Origin: Paenibacillus daejeonensis DSM 15491
GTDB lineage: Bacteria > Bacillota > Bacilli > Paenibacillales > Paenibacillaceae
Direction: 5' to 3'
NCBI RefSeq assembly: GCF_000378385.1
Contig: NZ_KB899682.1
Coordinates: 1-45,538 of the forward strand
Length of the DNA stretch: 45,538 bases
In this document: positions 42,937-45,538 of the stretch, piece after piece
Position numbering within the stretch: position 1 is the stretch's first letter
Layout: the number at the start of each line of letters is the position of its first letter
Program-made: the position numbers and the translations under genes
Notes under the pieces: generated by a model
Database searches by the model: none
What the model was told of the DNA's origin: nothing
The model's input: only the letters and a program-made list of their open reading frames with translations

Positions 42937-44913
42937 ATGGTTAACAGAAAAAGACCCATGGGTTCGGGCAACCGGCCCATGCGCGTGTTTCTGGCGATTG
43001 CGGTCTTGCTGGTTGTAGCAGCTGGCATCTATATGACACAGTCGCTGTTCGGAGGCTCGGACAGCCCAGGCAATGGTCCGGATACAGTCGCCGAGGGCAA
43101 TGAGGGCAAGGGCAACAAGGGTAATGGCGGGGAAACGGCCGAGCCGGTCGAGGAGTGGGATGGCGAGGAAGAAGCGACGGCAGCGCAGCTGTCGCAGGTG
43201 TATGACATCGTCATCTCCAATGGCCGGGTTATCAATCCTGAGAACAACCTGGACAAAGAAGGCATGAACATCGGCATCACAGGCAACACGATTGGAGTCG
43301 TGACTTCGGAGTCGCTGCAAGGCGAGCGAGTGATCGACGCGACCGGTCTGGTGGTAACGCCGGGCTTCATTGACAACCTGTCGTACGATCCCAACCCGCT
43401 TGGCGTCTGGAACAAAATCGCTGACGGGGTAACGACGAACAATGCCATGCACGGTGGCACGACCACGCACAACAGCTGGTATGCTCACTATGAGCGGGAC
43501 CGCCCGCCGGTGCATTTTGGCGCGTCGTATTTCTACACGCAGGCACGTAATCAATTCAAGCTTGGACGGTATGAGGCTGCCAAGCCGGAGCATACGGCCG
43601 AGATGTTGAAGCAGGCAGAGGAAGCGCTGAACAACGGTTCACTGGCCCTGTCCTTCAGCTTCGAGTATGTGCCCGGTATTACGGTAGAGGAAGTGATGCC
43701 GTTCATGCATTTGGCGCATGAATACAATGTACCGGTCTTCTTCCATGGACGCTACTCCAGTATGGAAGGCGGCGATGGAGATAACTTCGATACGATGCGG
43801 GAGATTATCAATTATGGCCGGGAGAGTGGCGCGGCTGTACATATCGACCACATCAACAGCACCGGCGGCACCTTCTCGATGCCTGAATCGCTCGCGATGA
43901 TCGATGAAGCGCTGGCTGAGGGTATTGATGTGACTGCGTGTATCTATCCATACAACTTCTGGGGCACGTACCTGAATTCCGCCCGTTTCGACGAGGGATG
44001 GCAGGAGCGGTTCCGCATCTCTTATAACGATCTACAGATTGCTGGAACGAGTGAGCGACTGACCGAGCAAACATTCCGGCAGTACCAGAAAGAAGGTAAG
44101 CTGGCAGTTGCGTACGCAATTCCTGAGGAGGATGTTGTGCTCTCGTTCCAGCATCCGTCGGTGATGATCGGCAGTGATGCGATTCTTGAGCCTGGACATA
44201 ACAACCATCCGCGGGCATCGGGGACCTTTGCCCGGTCGGTGGGCAAGTATGTCCGTGAAGATCAGATCATGGACCTTCCCGAGATGATCGCCAAGCTGAC
44301 GCTCATGCCGGCGCAGCGTCTGGAGAAGCAGTCGCCGTCGCTGCAGAAGAAGGGTCGCTTGGCTGCGGGCATGGATGCAGACATCGTGATCTTCGACTTC
44401 GATACGATTATCGACCGTTCGACGGTCGAACAGCCGGAGCTGGAATCCGCAGGCATCGAATACGTGCTCGTGGAGGGCGAGCTGGCGCTGGAGAACGGCG
44501 AGGTCAACCGCAGCACGCGGCTGGGCAAGCCGCTCCGCAGTGAATTCGTCCGCTTCAGTGAGACCGTAGGCTCGGTCGTCTGGGAGGACGCCAGCTATCC
44601 GGTGGTGAACTACCGTGACCGCAACTATATCGACCTTGACGCCTTGAAGGCGCATGGTTACGATACGGCGTGGGATAAGGTGGCCCGCACCTTCACGATC
44701 ACCGAAGGGGAAGCGGCGGCCGGCAGCGCTGGCGATCCGGGCTCCGCGCCGGAGAATAACCAGCTCATGCTGGAGCGCGGCTACATGGCGGTGTTCGGCG
44801 AGTTGGAGGCAGAGCTCATCTCCATCGGCGAGCGGGCCTACATGCCAATCCAGTTCCTGCAGGAGCTGGGCTACACGCTCACCGACGAAGGCGACGCCTG
44901 GACGGTGGAATAA
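42937..44913 (+). CDS. Secreted or membrane-anchored amidohydrolase (D-aminoacylase-like)
   Basis: 658 residues. An N-terminal anchor (about 15-35, MRVFLAIAVLLVVAAGIYM) is followed by a low-complexity linker rich in Gly, Asn and Glu, then an amidohydrolase barrel (about 88-535). It resembles N-acyl-D-amino-acid deacylases: AVHIDHINSTGG, and SDAILEPGHNNHPRASGTFARSVGKYVRE. The first metal motif, usually FIDxHxH, reads FIDNLSYD (Asp146-Asp151), so both histidines are missing and the metal centre must be altered or lost. The C-terminus (about 545-658) looks like a copper-amine-oxidase-N-type wall-associated domain. The ribosome site AGGAGG precedes ATG 42937. Its last codons are part of a tandem duplication. 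Confidence 0.85.
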   Translation: MVNRKRPMGSGNRPMRVFLAIAVLLVVAAGIYMTQSLFGGSDSPGNGPDTVAEGNEGKGNKGNGGETAEPVEEWDGEEEATAAQLSQVYDIVISNGRVINPENNLDKEGMNIGITGNTIGVVTSESLQGERVIDATGLVVTPGFIDNLSYDPNPLGVWNKIADGVTTNNAMHGGTTTHNSWYAHYERDRPPVHFGASYFYTQARNQFKLGRYEAAKPEHTAEMLKQAEEALNNGSLALSFSFEYVPGITVEEVMPFMHLAHEYNVPVFFHGRYSSMEGGDGDNFDTMREIINYGRESGAAVHIDHINSTGGTFSMPESLAMIDEALAEGIDVTACIYPYNFWGTYLNSARFDEGWQERFRISYNDLQIAGTSERLTEQTFRQYQKEGKLAVAYAIPEEDVVLSFQHPSVMIGSDAILEPGHNNHPRASGTFARSVGKYVREDQIMDLPEMIAKLTLMPAQRLEKQSPSLQKKGRLAAGMDADIVIFDFDTIIDRSTVEQPELESAGIEYVLVEGELALENGEVNRSTRLGKPLRSEFVRFSETVGSVVWEDASYPVVNYRDRNYIDLDALKAHGYDTAWDKVARTFTITEGEAAAGSAGDPGSAPENNQLMLERGYMAVFGELEAELISIGERAYMPIQFLQELGYTLTDEGDAWTVE

Positions 44914-45080
44914 CACACGATTGGTATGACAGGCGTGGCCCTTATGGGGGCTGCGCCTGTTTTGGCGTGTGGCGAGTGGGGCGGTGGCTGGACGGTAGAA
45001 TAGCACACACGATTGGTATGACAGACGTGGCCCTTATGGAGGCTGCGCCTGATTTGGCGTGGGGCGAGGGGGCGGTGGCT
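44898..45080 (+). repeat. Tandem duplication of about 90 bp covering the amidohydrolase 3' end and terminator
   Basis: Unit 1 (44898-44987) and unit 2 (44988-45080) start CTGGACGGTGGAA and CTGGACGGTAGAA and are about 90% identical throughout, including TTGGTATGACA, CGTGGCCCTTATGG and GCTGCGCCTG. Unit 1 holds the last four codons and stop of the gene plus its terminator; unit 2 is a decayed copy. Confidence 0.85.
44929..44963 (+). terminator. Terminator of the amidohydrolase gene
   Basis: ACAGGCG (44929-44935) pairs with CGCCTGT (44954-44960), inner GCCC/GGGC, then TTTT. The copy in the second tandem unit has lost two stem pairs. Confidence 0.7.
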
Positions 45081-45320
45081 GGGCACGTGGAGGTGCTGAC
45101 ACGAGTGCTTATCCTCGTGCTAATGTTCGAGTTGTATGGTGAAACGGATGAAGGGTGCTGTCAACAAAACCATTCAATGTAGCTATAAGAGGGGGAATAT
45201 GCTGAATGGTGCTGTCTGCATACAGTGCTCCTGTACCCATACCCGCGTAAGCCCCGGCGCACGATGCCCGGCAGCATGACGGCGGGTCGGATGGCACCCA
45301 TACCTGCCCTTGCGCCCTCA

Positions 45321-45400
45321 CCAACCCCAACCCCAACCCCAACCCCAACCCCAACCCCAACCCCAACCCCAACCCCAACCCCAACCCCAACCCCAACCCC
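45321..45400. repeat. Telomere-like hexamer array (CCCCAA)n
   Basis: Twelve full CCCCAA units from 45325 to 45396 plus partial units at both ends, uninterrupted. The minus strand is (TTGGGG)n, the ciliate telomere repeat, with strong G-quadruplex potential. Open frames through it encode only Thr-Pro or Gly-Leu/Gly-Val dipeptides and lack ribosome sites. Confidence 0.97.
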
Positions 45401-45431
45401 TCTGCCGCCACCCACCGCCTTTTGCCCTCGC

Positions 45432-45507
45432 TCTAACGGCCACCACAGCAGTTATTTGGCTCAAAATCGGCTGTCTGAGATTCTAACGGCCATGAGCGCA
45501 GTTATTT
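45432..45507 (+). repeat. Pair of 26-bp direct repeats
   Basis: TCTAACGGCCA...GCAGTTATTT occurs at 45432-45457 and 45482-45507, 22 of 26 matching, 50 bp apart. Non-coding. The remaining part of 44914-45538 shows no gene. Confidence 0.75.
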
Positions 45508-45538
45508 CTACTTTTTGTTGTGTGTGACGTCACATTTG

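Noticed and set aside
45321-45400. CRISPR array or real chromosome telomere
   Set aside because: The unit is 6 bp with no spacers, so it is not CRISPR. It lies inside a gene-bearing contig near oriC of a Bacillota chromosome, so it is a simple-sequence array.
45109-45527. ORFs on both strands through the hexamer array (Thr-Pro, Gly-Leu or Gly-Val repeats)
   Set aside because: Any frame through an uninterrupted 6-bp repeat stays open. There is no promoter, ribosome site or domain outside the repeat.

Overview
The window is the chromosomal replication-origin region of a spore-forming Bacillota, most likely a Paenibacillus or close relative. The evidence is the gene order HD-GYP/gyrA/gyrB/remB/recF/rlbA/dnaN/dnaA | oriC | rpmH/rnpA/yidC/jag/mnmE/mnmG/rsmG/noc/parA/parB, sporulation-linked genes (yyaC, a YheC/YheD-type ATP-grasp gene), YesM/YesN and LplB/YtcP-type transport genes, and an rRNA operon next to gyrA. 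The species cannot be named from the sequence alone.

Left arm (1-15279), mostly minus strand and so transcribed away from the origin. It starts with the 5' end of a 16S rRNA gene and its tandem promoters. Then come an HD-GYP protein, gyrA, one plus-strand ATP-grasp spore-coat-type gene, a hybrid histidine kinase, a B12-binding protein with the hallmarks of a light sensor, gyrB, remB, recF, rlbA, dnaN and dnaA. The dnaN-dnaA spacer holds a B. subtilis-like unwinding module: DnaA boxes, DnaA-trios and an AT-rich stretch. A second DnaA-box cluster fills 15272-15832 upstream of dnaA. Together they form a bipartite oriC.

Right arm (16054-45538), mostly plus strand. First come the ribosome, tRNA-modification and membrane-insertion genes (rpmH to rsmG). 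Next is a six-gene block, apparently acquired, made of a YesM-type kinase, a YesN-type regulator, two sugar-type ABC permeases, a lipoprotein binding protein and an enzyme-like protein of unknown family. It separates rsmG from noc. Then come noc, parA and parB with two perfect parS sites, a cysteine desulfurase-like gene, small conserved genes, yyaC, mscS, tRNA-Ser(CGA), yjzC, and rpsF-ssb-rpsR. The arm ends with a DUF4870 membrane protein, an LCP cell-wall ligase, a CBS-domain protein and a secreted amidohydrolase. The last 600 bp carry no convincing gene: a tandem duplication, a telomere-like CCCCAA hexamer array and short direct repeats.

The most interesting signals are these: the B12-photoreceptor-like protein beside a hybrid kinase; a family of about 160-bp repeats with 18-bp terminal inverted repeats, one copy of which abuts the dnaN stop codon; a cluster of back-to-back DnaA boxes 25 kb from oriC; terminator-like and mutually exclusive hairpins in the dnaA leader; and an amidohydrolase lacking its HxH metal motif. 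No CRISPR array, complete insertion sequence or prophage is visible.
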